Assembly: GCA_009829735.1 (NCBI GenBank)
Contig: CM020618.1
Location: 33,890,894-33,954,893, forward strand
Reading direction: 5' to 3'
DNA: 64,000 nt
Origin: Pyropia yezoensis
Lineage: Eukaryota; Rhodophyta; Bangiophyceae; Bangiales; Bangiaceae
Shown here: positions 10,737 to 21,383 of the stretch, in pieces
Numbering within the stretch: position 1 is the stretch's first letter
Layout of the letters: each line of letters opens with the position of its first letter
Translations under genes and position numbers: made by a program
Notes under the pieces: generated by a model
Seen by the model: only the letters and a program-made list of their open reading frames with translations
What the model was told of the DNA's origin: nothing
Databases searched by the model: none

Positions 10737-10901
10737 ACCCAAGCCTACGTGGACGAACTGTCCCCACCCAGCATGCTCCTGTACATATGACATAAATAGA
10801 TAGATAGATACAAATTTACAGTGTTCCTCAAGCGAAAGAGCAACTCAAGAGCTTCACAGCTGACGAGCTATTTATTTCCCCCACCCCTCAGTATTGAATA
10901 G

Positions 10902-12374
10902 CTACCCGTAGCAGCGGATGGTTTCCGTCTCGCCCGTAGCTGCGCTTTGCCCCCGCTTCTCCAAGTACTTTTGGTGCACTTCTTCCGCCAGCCAAAACGG
11001 CACTGCGTCCGTTACCTCAGTGACGACCTTTGTGCCCAGGCGGGCAGAGGCCGCCGCCACTGCCGCCTCGGCCGTCGCCCGCTGGGCAGGCCCGTCCACG
11101 TACAGGGCCGAGCGGTACTGGGGCCCCTCGTCGCCGCCTGCCTTGTTCAGCGTCGTCGCGGACGCGCCAAGGCGCTCAAAGAAGAGGTCCACCAGGGCAG
11201 AGTAGGAGGTGACGGCAGGGTCATAGTCAGCGGCCACCGCCTCTGCGTGGCCACTCGTGCCGACGGACTCATACACTGGGCGCTCGACGTGGCCGCCAGT
11301 GTAGCCCACCTTGGTGGCCGTCACGCCAGGGTGTCGCTGAAACGCCAGCTCAACACCTGCACAACGGTTGTGGATAAGCACAAACAGAACGTGCGGCAAA
11401 AGGCGGGTTGTGAGCGGTGAGAATCCACAAAACAAAAGCAGGTACCGAGAGAGCGCACAAATCGTCAGCAACTTGAGTCAAACATGCGTCAGCAACGCAG
11501 CCTCCACACCCCAAAACGGTAGCACCTAAGTCTGTACCAGGCTTGAGGGCTTATTCCCATCTTCCTTACCCTCATACCTGCTGTCCCCCACAGAGCGAAA
11601 CGTACCCCAAAAGCAGCCGGCAGCACCAATGAAGCGCTCCTGACCAGCCGGCGGCGGGCCAAGCAGCAGCTGCTGGTATCCAACCAGCTCCATTTCAAAC
11701 GTCAGCGCCAGGCCCGCCAGCCGGTGGTTCGCGTCAATTGTCGCCACCCCGTCGGCCACCGAGTCCACGGTCGCCGTTGCACCGTTGCTCAGTCGCACAA
11801 CGTCGCCCGCCTTCAGGCCGTCGGGGCAGCTCTCCAGGGGTACCTTGACCAGTAGCTCCTCGTTCCGACGCCCATAAGCCTGGTCCGCTTCAATGCGGGT
11901 GGTGCGCTTGCCGCCAGGCCGCAGCCCACGGACGCCGGCGTCAAAGCCGGGGATAACTGACCCGGCACCAATGGTAAACGTCAAGGGCTCCCCGCGGGTC
12001 CGGGACGAGTCAAAGACAGTGCCATCGTCAAGACAGCCGACGTAGTGGACCAACACAGTGTCCCCGTCCGTGGCGGGGTCACCCTCGCCAACAGGATCGG
12101 TGGGCTCACCGTCGGCGGTGGGCGGTGAGGGAGTAGACGCTGTCATCCGCGGGGCGGCGGCCCCGCACACCGCCGGGCGGGCCCGCGGGGAGCGGAAGTA
12201 CGTGGCGCCATCACGGAGGGCAAGCGGGCCAGCCGCTGTCCACGCGCTGGCCGCCTGAGACAGGCAGGTGGCGCGAGGGGCGGCGGGCGCTCGCCGGACA
12301 AGGCCGACCGAGGCGTGGGAGGCGACAAAGGCGCTCAACCGCCGCGGGGCACACCTCGCAACAGCAGGCATCAT
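10902..12374 (-). CDS. FKBP (SlyD-like) - methionine sulfoxide reductase A fusion
   Basis: Two exons (12374-11606 and 11356-10902) give 407 residues. The intron starts GTACGT and ends GTGCAG, and its join rebuilds GCFWG|VEL. Residues 1-75 are rich in Ala/Arg/Ser and nearly free of acidic residues, a likely organelle-targeting peptide. Residues 105-232 are an FKBP-type prolyl isomerase of SlyD style (VLVHYVGCLDDGTVFDSS, VIPGFD..VRGL..G, with an inserted flap). Residues 248-407 are MsrA, which reduces methionine-S-sulfoxide using thioredoxin: GCFWG with catalytic Cys254, GYTGGH, GHAEAV, NKAGGDEGPQYRSALY, AEEVHQKYLEK, and a C-terminal IRCYG with the resolving Cys. The start has an ideal Kozak context (CCACCATGATG). 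I infer a plastid or mitochondrial protein coupling folding with Met repair. It is transcribed divergently from the bZIP gene. Confidence 0.85.
11357..11605 (-). other. Intron of FKBP-MsrA gene
   Basis: This is a 249-bp intron with donor GTACGTTTCG and acceptor TTGTGCAG. Removing it joins the FKBP-bearing exon to the MsrA body in frame inside the GCFWG active-site codon block, which strongly supports both sites. Confidence 0.85.
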
Positions 12375-13526
12375 GGTGGGCGATGTTGCACAGCGAAACT
12401 TGACTTGATAGCGAGATAGAGAACGCGACAAAGAAAGGTAGTGAGAACACACAGTGTGTGTCCGCGGCGGTGGTGGCAGCGCTGTTGGCGGCGATGACGA
12501 TGGCGGGGATCAACGAGGCTACAATCCGTACTTATTAAGACGACTTGGAAAACACAAGTTGCAACGTCAGTACCAGTACAATTAGTCGTCAGGCAGTCCA
12601 TGGATGTCCGGGATAGAGAGCCCAGTGTGCGTGCCATCTGAGTTGGTCCGCCGGCGACGGCCGGGCCCAAACTTGAGCCCCGGTCATGGCAACAATGCAC
12701 AAGGTCCGGCAGCTGCCCCTGCAGGGTCGCACCTCACAAACGCTCGGGCCCTTGTCTCGAGATTTTGGTTGAGAATGCGCGGCGAGCCGTGGCGCCCCGC
12801 GCATGGCCCTATGAGCTTTCGCGGAGCAAACCGTGGACACCTCGTCGTGGAATGCGTCCATCATGGCGCATGATGAATGCTTGATTGGACCGGTCTTGTC
12901 GTCGCCATCAAGCCGAGGACGTCAGAGGAGGGGTCGGAGGGGCCGTTCCGCACTCAACGGCCAAAGAGATTTTGAAGCGTGCCCAGCGACGGTGTGGCTT
13001 AGTCTCGCGAAAGGCGTTCACCGACGACCAACCAATCACGACTTCACCGGGGAGGCGTGGGTTCAGCCAGCGCATAGCGCGAGTTGCCGTCTCGGAGGTC
13101 GGGCCTGCTGCAATCCCACCGGCTCGGTGATATCATGTCACCCCCCCCCCGCGGAGGAGCGCCGCTCGCCTGAACACGTCGAGGGCCGGTCGGCCTTGGC
13201 CCGCGCAGGATCAACCCCCCCTCCACCTGACCCTCGCACAGCGGCCCGTGGGGCACATAACCAGGCGCACTTTTCCGACAGTCCCCCGCGAATCCTGCGC
13301 AAACAGCGCTATGCGCTGTCGAGCCCCGAGTGCGTGCGTGCGCTCCCCCGGGGCGCCCCTCCCCACTCATTGTTGCTTGAGCCGCCTTGTGCACGTCCCG
13401 TCTCTGACGAGAAGTCTTCTCGTTCATCCCGCACGGTGTTCGCAGTGTGTGCGCGCGCCGCGCGGTTCCACCCTCGCCTCCCCGCACGCGCGGGCGGGCG
13501 GCGCCAGCTCAGCTTTCCCACGAGCA
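12375..13526. promoter_or_regulatory. Shared divergent promoter region of FKBP-MsrA and bZIP
   Basis: These 1,152 bp separate two outward-facing genes, so it should hold both promoters. I see no TATA box in the usual place and no gene. A poly-C run lies near 13139-13150. The pairing raises the possibility that the bZIP protein regulates its neighbour, which is only inference from position. Confidence 0.4.
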
Positions 13527-14654
13527 ATGCGCTCGCGGCCGCTCGCCGAGGCCGCCGCGGTGTGGGCCCACGCGCCCCCTCTTGCGGTGCCTCCTCCGTC
13601 GGAAGGCTGGATGGCGTCGGCCCCCGAGGCGCGTCCACCGGCGCATCCTTCGGTTGTATGGATGGGCTATGTGCCTGTTGCGCCGACGGAGGGCCTACTT
13701 GACGACTACATGCCGACGCCCCGCGATGCGGACGTTGACGGCGAGGCGGCGGCGGATATGGAGGGACCGCCGGAGCCGGCCGCTGATGCCAACTGCAGCC
13801 TTGACCTGCCGCACGTGTACGGCGAAGAGCAGGACCCGGTGGTGACGGCTGGCACCTGCCTTTGGCAGGAACACGAGGGAGGCAACGATGAGGACGAAGG
13901 CTGGGCATCGTCTGGCGCAAAGGAGTACTCGGAAGAGATGTCCTTGGCCATCAATGAACAAGTCCAAGGTAGAGTGCACCCGGATGGGAAGCCGGTGGAC
14001 GTCAAATCCGCTTTGGCGTACTCCCCTGGCTTCTGCAGCGTGGACGCAACCCTCAAGCATCTGCAGGAGGTGGCCGCTTTCGAGGCCACGAACCGATATG
14101 AACAGGGCCCTGGGCGGCGAGTGCCCCCGACGCCACAGCCCAGCGAGGTGGAGGTGGCCCTCGGTGACCGCCGCCGGTCCGTGTTGGCGCGCAAAGCACT
14201 TAAGAAGCGGTCGGCTTACACGTCCCGGTTCAAGAGGGTCGTTTACGAGGAGCTCCTCGAGGCCGAGCTGGTTGCCCGCCAGGCCCGCCACGACGCAGTC
14301 TTTGCCGAGCTCAACGCCCTCCGCGCGAGCGTGGAGGAGTTGCGCGCTGCGACCGCTGCAGCGGAGGAACATGCTGCGGTCCAGACCACCACGTGCGTGA
14401 CGCCGTCCGCGTCGGTGGCTCCGACCTCTGCCGAGCCGTCGCCGGTTGGAAGCCCCGTGACCCCGACGGAGCCGGCTGTGGAGGCCCTGGCAGCCTCGGT
14501 GGCGGGGCCGACGGCAGCGTCGGCACCGTCACAGCCGCCGCTGACGTGGCCCACCGGAGAAAAGGAGGGGCCTGGGCGCTGGACGTTGGATGCCTCCTGG
14601 GCCGACGTTCCGTTCCCGTTCCTGGAGGATACCTGCGCGGCGAACGCGGCCTGA
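13527..14654 (+). CDS. bZIP-like transcription factor, copy 2
   Basis: The product is identical in all 375 residues to that of the copy at 1492-2619 (basic region 215-240, heptad positions 244-272, Lys226 in place of the bZIP Asn). Because this copy sits in continuous sequence beside an intact FKBP-MsrA gene, it is the safer one to treat as real. A T-rich 3' UTR-like stretch follows the stop. Confidence 0.65.
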   Translation: MRSRPLAEAAAVWAHAPPLAVPPPSEGWMASAPEARPPAHPSVVWMGYVPVAPTEGLLDDYMPTPRDADVDGEAAADMEGPPEPAADANCSLDLPHVYGEEQDPVVTAGTCLWQEHEGGNDEDEGWASSGAKEYSEEMSLAINEQVQGRVHPDGKPVDVKSALAYSPGFCSVDATLKHLQEVAAFEATNRYEQGPGRRVPPTPQPSEVEVALGDRRRSVLARKALKKRSAYTSRFKRVVYEELLEAELVARQARHDAVFAELNALRASVEELRAATAAAEEHAAVQTTTCVTPSASVAPTSAEPSPVGSPVTPTEPAVEALAASVAGPTAASAPSQPPLTWPTGEKEGPGRWTLDASWADVPFPFLEDTCAANAA

Positions 14655-17600
14655 CGCGAGTGGTCGGTGGGGGTGGGAATGGGGTCTGTGCTTGCCCCTT
14701 GCTTTTTTCTTTTTTTCCTCTTCGCCCATGTATACACGTCTTTGCACTCATGTTGGCAACAAGTCATCTGCTTCCCTGCAAGTTTCCTCGTCTGCTGGTT
14801 GCGCTGTGGGGTTGCCACAAGGGTCTTTTTCGCTGCGTAAATGTGCTACGTACTCGTTTCACACCCGTTCGTTTTTGTGTCGTCCCCCGCCTTTACTTAC
14901 CAGCACTTGGCCGAGCAACTCAGAGGCAGCCATGTTTGGAAGGACGGGTGCTGAAAATACCGTTTTCTTGTCGCTGCCACCGCTGACTGACGGGCGCGCC
15001 CCCGCCTTCCCCAGTTACGTAGTGCCACCATCACGTCTGACGGCCGCGTGGTGGTGGTGGCGGATGCCAACAGTGGGCCGGTGAGGGCGCCACAAGGTGT
15101 ATTTCTCTGCGAAGCTGGCGCGTCGCGTCGCGGGAGTGCACCGTGGGGTGCGAGACTATCCGAGCCGCATATAGATAACCGCGTACGCACTGAGCCTCGT
15201 CAAACGCCCTTTCCAAGACCCTTGCCTGATCAGGTTTGACCCCAGCTGTGGTGCGCCCTCGTGTGCTGGCCCTCGTGTCGTCGTGCGCTCTACGCGGTGG
15301 CCTTTTTACCTCACGGGCGGCTGCGCGGCAACCCAGGCGACATCGTCGACCGCTGCAGGCGCGGCCAGCTGCTTGCACGCTAGACCCAGAGACGTTGTCA
15401 ACAACCTTGTCAACATCCGTGGGAAAGACCCTTGCCTTCTCAGGATCGACCAGGCGCGCCCTCGTGTCGAGCCCTCGTGTCGTCGTACACTCTCGGCCGT
15501 ACCTATGCGCCCGCATAGCAGTGTCTCATGGTAGCCTTTTGCGGCCCCACTTCCCACTACACCGCCTCCACCAGCACCGCCGTCTCCGTCCTTCCAATCC
15601 CCACGGGCACAGCACGACCGCTAGGCCCTCCCTACCCGCCGGCGAAGCCGACGTCGTCCCCGACGCTGTGGTCCAGACTGACGCCATCCCCTTCACCGCG
15701 GCGGCCGCCAGCGACTGCTGTGCCGCCATCTCCGTCTAGGCCGCATCCCCTGCCACCAGCAGTCTGCAGACTGCCGACAGCTGTCGGCTCCGGCTCTGCC
15801 GCGTCGACGGCCGGCGGGCAGGCGTCCCCCACCACCCCCCCCTCCCCGCACCGCGTCCACAACGGCAGGGTCCCCTGCGCCCCCCCCCTCCCCACCCCGC
15901 CGGTGCTCCCCTCTTGGGGCACCACGCCCTACCCGCGGACGACGGCCAGTCACCCGTCGCACACGCCGCCATGGCGGGGGCGGCGGACGGCCGCCCCAGG
16001 GCTTCCCGATCGCAGAGGGCGGCGAGGATGGGCGCCTGCGACGCGGGCACCGTCGGTGGCACCGCCCTCGCCGTCCCCGTACCCGTCGTCGTGCACCACT
16101 ACCACTGCCGTGCCGGCGCGGCCACCGCCGGCATAAGCGGTGGCCAGCACCCGCACGGCGGCGGGGCAGGCGGCGGCGGCAACGGCGGCAAGCGCCGCGC
16201 GAGGGGCAGCGCCGGACAGGCCGCCCGCTGGGGCACGGGCTGGCCCCGGCGGCCAGAGCGCGGTCTCACTTGCCTGCAACCAGCCATACCGAATAGGGCT
16301 CTTGCGTCACCGTCGGCCGTTGCCATGGCTACGACAGCCGGCCGTCGTCGCTCCTTTGACTGCCACCTGCCTTGACTGCCACTGCTGTCACCCACCGCCG
16401 CGGCGTGCGTCTCGGCCGGGAGGGGGGGGGGGGACCTGGGGTACGTTGCCGCCGGCTGGCGCGGCGGCATGGCCACAGCCCGCAACCCGTCCTCAGTGCT
16501 GCGGGCGGACATAGCGATGGACCTGCTCCCGGCGATGCCGCCGGAGGGGCGGGGGGCGGGGGGTGGGGGGAGCGGCGGACCCCCCGCCTCGGGGGGGGGG
16601 GGGACGGGGGGGGGGGGAGACCGCTTGTGCCGACCGTCGCGTCGCCGTCGGGGCTGTCACCACCACCCCGCGCTTAGTCAGAGGGAGGCCACGGCGGGCC
16701 TCCCGGCGGGGGGGGGGGGGGGGCACCTACCCGTCCCCCGCGTGGAGGCCATCGCTGGACGGCAGAAGCGGCGGCGGCAGCGGCAGCGAGGGTGGGTTGG
16801 ACCACCTGTCGGCGGCCGTGGAGCAGGCTGCGCTCGCGGCACGGACAGCCGCCCTACGCGACCGCTTTGGCCTCGACGGCGGACAAGGGGCCCCGCCGCT
16901 GTCACCCAGGGGGGACGGCGGCAGCGGCGACCACCACGGCGGGCGCTGGCGGCGCGAGGCTGACGGCCGCAGCCGTGGAAGGAGCGGCCGCTGCCGGCGG
17001 GGAGTCGGCCGCTGCCAACTGGCTCATGTCCGCCCGTCGGCAACGCCGCCAGGGGCATGACACCCACACCCCGCCAGGCTTCGGAGGCTGCCCCGAAGCC
17101 GCCTCTCCTACTTCTATTGCGGTCACTGCCCCCCAGCAACGGCCGCCCGCCCCCGCCGCTGTCAATCACCCCCCCGACGGCAGCCGGCCGCGGCCGTGCC
17201 CCCACCAGCATCAGCCGTGCCCCGACCCCGGCTGGAATAGTCAGCAGCGGTCTCCCCCGCGGCCGCAGCCGCCCTCCCCGCGGGCCGCAGCTGCCCCCTC
17301 CCCACCAGCGGCCGCCCGCTCCCCAACCCTAGCCGCCTGAGGGCGCCCTCCCCACGGCAGCAGCCGCCCCCCGCCCGGCAGCAGCCGCCCCTCGCCCGGC
17401 AGCAGCCGCCCCCCGCCCGGCCGCAGCCGCCCCTTAATCGGCTGCAGTCGCCGCCGCCTCGGCCGCTACCGCCCCCATCGCCGATCGGCAGCAGCCCGCC
17501 GTCCGGCGTCGTCCCGGGTGCGGGCGGCGTCGTAGCGGAGACGGCCAGCGTCGGAAGAGGAGGGCGTGAGCACCACAGGCGGGCGCCCCCCCGCTCCACG

Positions 17601-17926
17601 TCCCCCCCCCTTCTTCGACGAGGCCGCCCGCCCTTCCGGAGCGGGCGGACACCGCCGGCAGTGCAGCAGGCTGCCCCGACGACGACGCTGGCGACCCTCC
17701 CCCCCCTGCGTCCCCCCCATGCTCTCTCCCTTAAGTATGTATTGGCCAACTTCCCGAGTCCCGTGAGCGGGAAGGTCTCGTCGTGAGCTTGTGCGCGCCC
17801 TGTCCGCAGCTACATGGGACGCCGAGCGAGACGAAGACGGGTGCGACGACGTGGAGACGACGACGGCGGCCGACATTGGGCATTCCCGCTCAGGCGTCCC
17901 CTAGATTGGCAATCAATTTGCAGGAA
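14655..17926. other. Low-complexity region without a supportable gene
   Basis: Many overlapping ORFs exist on both strands but all are Pro/Arg/Ala/Gly-rich consequences of extreme GC content, with no domain in any frame. Two similar segments, about 15217-15300 and 15427-15505 (both with GACCCTTGCC, TCAGG and CCCTCGTGTCGTCGT), form a diverged direct repeat about 210 bp apart. Several G runs occur from 16420 to 16725. Confidence 0.5.
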
Positions 17927-18055
17927 TCCCAAAAAGTCGGTGGTCATTCAATTGATTTATTGTGCGTATTTAATAGTAACTCTCCTGGTGATGTTTACTC
18001 TAGTACTGTTAAATACGCACAAACCAATCAATTCAGCGCCACCGATTTTTTGGGA
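17927..18055. mobile_element. Foldback MITE, AT-rich, about 50-bp inverted repeats
   Basis: The left arm begins TCCCAAAAAGTCGGTGG and runs through TCAATTGATT and GTGCGTATTTAA. The right arm, reversed, begins TCCCAAAAAATCGGTGG and has the same internal blocks. About 24 bp separate the arms. The 129-bp unit is markedly AT-richer than its surroundings and has no ORF, which fits a non-autonomous element. No target-site duplication is evident. A hairpin RNA gene is an alternative. Confidence 0.7.
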
Positions 18056-19459
18056 CCCAGAAGCTTATCATAGTATCTGATACTGTGTAAACTTTCATGT
18101 TCTAGGTCTATACTTTCCCGATCTGTGTATCTAGGTATGTACAGAGTGGACTTTTGACAACGTGCACAGTGTGCGTTTTACTGGTGAAAGACGCCATCTT
18201 TTCGTGCGAATTGAGTTGTCGTCTTCTCATTCAGCACCTCCATCGCCTCCCTCGGTCGCAGAAGCATCACCAACAAAAGCGTTCGCATAACAGCGTGCCG
18301 CCCGTAGCTCATCTGCAGTCGTCAGTACCTCATTAGGCATGAATGTGACACCGTGCCGAGTGCTGAGGTTCTCCCAGTCGTGCTCCACCGACAGCCAGGA
18401 AACAGTTTCGTCTGCCCTCAGTACATCGACAGCGACAAAGGCCTCGGCTGGACCGACGCTCCAACGAAGACGTTCACACCCATACGTCGTCGAGACGCAG
18501 CTCTCGTGGGCGGCGGCTGGCTCTGTCCGCCACAGCCGCTGTCAAGTGCCGGCCCTGTTGCCCACGACGAGTGCGGCTTGACCGACGCGTGTCTCTTCGT
18601 CCTGGCCGTGGCTGCGCACCCACTCCCACCAGGGCAACGCATGAAAGTTTGTGTGGCAGTATTGACCCCCAGGTAGGGGGGCAACACGTGCCATGGAAGG
18701 GGCGGCACGCCACTAGCCTGACCCGTTCCTCCCCCTGCATTTGGGTCCATATTCCCTAAGTTTGGGATAGTTAGCTTAGTAGTAAATCCAACTTGGATTT
18801 GAGGGATTTCTGCATATATCGTCTTGAATTTTCGTGTGGCCCGGTGGGCAGGTGCTGGGGTGGGAGATTCTGAGTGGCGAGATTCTGGGGGGACCCTGGG
18901 GGGATAAGGGGAGGGACAGCGGGGCTTGGCCTTGCTTCCCCGTCCCGACCAAGAAACTGTTGGCCCACACACCATCTTCTTGTTTGTTAGTGGAGGGATT
19001 GCCCCACAACAGGGACAGAGTGTGTGCGACTTGCACTTCTTCCGGTTCCCCCGACACGGGAGGCAGCCCTTGCGCACCGCCCCAACTTGGGTGTCGCGTG
19101 TGCGAGTGGTTTTTGCCACACGCTGCTCCCAATTGTCTCTTCTCAAGCACTCCAATCCCCTGCTGCTCAACCAAATATGTAGTATAAAACTCGATCCTCC
19201 CAGACACGTGTCAATATTCCTCGGAGGAAATGGACAGGTAACACAGAAAGGGGAACTACGAGAGTGGTATGCCTGTTGCCTCACGTGCCTGCTCGCAGAA
19301 CAAACAGATACGCACGGTAGTGCACACGGGGAAGAGGAAAGCAAACGCGCAGTTGTCTTTTTCCTGGGGGCGCGGGCCAAGGGCGCCTCGCTGTCCCTCT
19401 TAACGTACATCAGGGGGAGCCTCGGCACGTTGGCCAGGTAGCCCCCCCCATACCCCCGA

Positions 19460-19501
19460 GTGGCCCCGACCCGAGTCTAACCTCGTCAGGTCGGGGGCCA
19501 C
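19460..19501. other. Strong GC hairpin
   Basis: GTGGCCCCGACC at 19460-19471 is followed, after a short loop, by its near-complement GGTCGGGGGCCAC at 19489-19501 (one bulged G). It stands alone in non-coding sequence and its role is unknown. Confidence 0.6.
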
Positions 19502-20705
19502 TATCACTACTAATTCTATTCCCACTCACCAACCTCACACCCAAATTCTCTCAAATCAAGTCCCTCACAAGTATGCAAAAACCCATCAGAAATCCCTCTC
19601 TCACGTGTGGGTAGCGTAGTCCACCGCATCCCAGTGCCGGGCACGGGCCACGGCCGCCAACCATCACCACACGGCGGGCGTGTTCTGGCACCTGGTGCCC
19701 TCTGGTCGCAATCCCGGGTCGGCGCCAAGTCGGGGCCAGGGATGCTACAAGATGCCGTCTTACCAGTCCGTCAACACGAAGCACCCGCCGTGCGTCCCAG
19801 TATGTCCGCGAGCCCCCTCAGTCATCCCTTGCGGCATGGACTGCCGCTCAGCTTCACCTGCACTGGCTGGCAGTAGCGGCCTGTCAACGCTCTGTGGGCG
19901 AAGGGCAGCTGCCGCCGCACCCACAAAAGACAGTGAACTTCTCTCCGGGAGACTTCATCAACCTGGTCGCCGTGGTGGTCGACGGGCGTCCGATCCCAGA
20001 TCGCAATTTGTCATGAAGCCAGGTGCATGTGGAATGTGTTTGCAAATGCGATCATCTCGTCCGCAACAAGAAGCAGGATGGTACCCTCATAGTGGCACAT
20101 CCTTACCGCTGCCGGCTTGCTTCCGTTCACTCTGCAGGAGGCACCGGTCACTAGCACCACGGTGGAGAGGCCTAACCCCCGCCCGATCCACTCCCAGTTG
20201 GCTGCTCTGCCTCAGAGGACTATTGGGAAGAGCGGGGCCGGAGTTCGCCACCGGCGCGAGCCATCGATGCCAGCGGATGTCACGGCAGCGGTGGCGCTGG
20301 CTCACGCGGCGGCAGCGGCGGAAGGGACGGCGTCGGCGGCGGAAGTGACGGCAGCCGCCGCGCTGTGTCGCTCTTAGCTGCGGGGGAACTCGCAGTGTGC
20401 GTCAACGTGCTGGCAAGAGGGTGCCAGAAACCGGGGTGATCAGACCTCCACCCCACACATTCTCTGCGAGGATGACAGTTTGTGTCTACTTCTGTGTGTC
20501 TTTCGCTTTCATTACCCGTAAGGGTCCAGCCAGTGCCTTTTGAATTCAAAATAAAGGATACAATTAAGTCATCAAAACTTTGACAAACGTAATGCGTCCA
20601 CTTCTTTCGTGATGAACAGTGGCCACTTGATGGCGTGACCACTGTCAAGAGGCTACGCCAACTTTGTATTTAGTGTTGAGTACATCTAGTGTCTATTGTA
20701 CTTCG

Positions 20706-20731
20706 ATATGATCCTCCCAAGAGGATCATAT
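20706..20731. repeat. Short perfect inverted repeat
   Basis: ATATGATCCTC and GAGGATCATAT are separated by four bases (CCAA). A further TGATCCTCCCA occurs near 20910. There is no coding context and no role can be assigned. Confidence 0.7.
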
Positions 20732-21383
20732 TTAGGACTCCCTCATGACTGTAGAAGGAGAACAATTCGCTGGTTAAGAACCGTGCTTTGCCCCATCGGT
20801 GAAGAGACGGTGCTGAGTCCGATTCTGCTGTCAAAAAAACCCGGAAGAGAGACCAGTCGGCCAGAAAACGTGGGCAAGAACGAGGATCATGTCATCTGAA
20901 TCAGTCATGTGATCCTCCCAGTAGAGCAGACACTAGTGGGAGGAAGAAAGCACCCGCAGAGGGTGAGGGGGGGGGCTGTCCCGGCATTGTGTTCAAAGCA
21001 TAATCACGCACGAAGAAGGGTCAATGCATGCACAGATTAGTCTTCTATTAGGCTGTAATTTGGTCTTGATTAACTGCTTTTTTTGGCGTCATCCATGTTT
21101 CTTCGTGTTCGCGTCACGCACTATCCTAAGCGAAATGTGGGCCTTTCTGTCAAGTCTTGCGAAAATGCTTTTCCACGCTTTCACTGAGCACTGCGAATCA
21201 AAGATTGCGAGGCCTTCAACCTGGGCCCAGACGACCACCGCGGTCGTCCTCCATGCGTGCGTCGGCGTGTTTCGGCACGAGGCTGCGGCGCTCCTTGCTG
21301 GCCGTCTGGGGCCGGGTCCCGTTCCGTTGCTCGCCGTCGCCGCCCGCCCCGTCGCGGCTGCCGACACTACCAGCACCACCGCC

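Larger units (their letters stand above)
12035..15407. repeat. Segmental duplication, copy 2
   Basis: This is the partner of 1-3374. Here the sequence is continuous on both sides: the rest of the FKBP-MsrA gene lies to the left, and at 15408 the sequence continues into unique flank where copy 1 meets the gap. The uninterrupted FKBP-MsrA frame suggests this copy is the functional or correctly assembled one. Confidence 0.95.
18056..21383. other. Gene-poor region with retroelement debris
   Basis: No intact gene is supported upstream of eIF5B. About 19929-20014 on the plus strand encodes a short stretch resembling a Ty3/gypsy integrase C-terminus (VNFSPGDFINLVAVVVDGRP), and LAPRWRGLT follows in another frame near 20150. 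This is consistent with a badly decayed retrotransposon. The eIF5B 5' UTR presumably occupies the last few hundred bases. Confidence 0.4.

Noticed and set aside
15528..17749. Several ORFs of 100-200 codons on both strands
   Set aside because: All are Pro/Arg/Ala-rich with no domain and equal quality in competing frames.
18418..19428. Minus-strand 336-codon ORF with a possible retrotransposon Gag start (MDPNAGGG)
   Set aside because: Resemblance is vague, the frame is not continued by any pol-like sequence, and the adjacent primer-binding-site-like string does not match a proper tRNA 3' end.
21024..21383. N-terminal extension of eIF5B from an upstream ATG
   Set aside because: It contains Cys/Phe-rich sequence unlike the family, and the ATG at 21384 has a near-perfect Kozak context and the typical MGKKAKK start.
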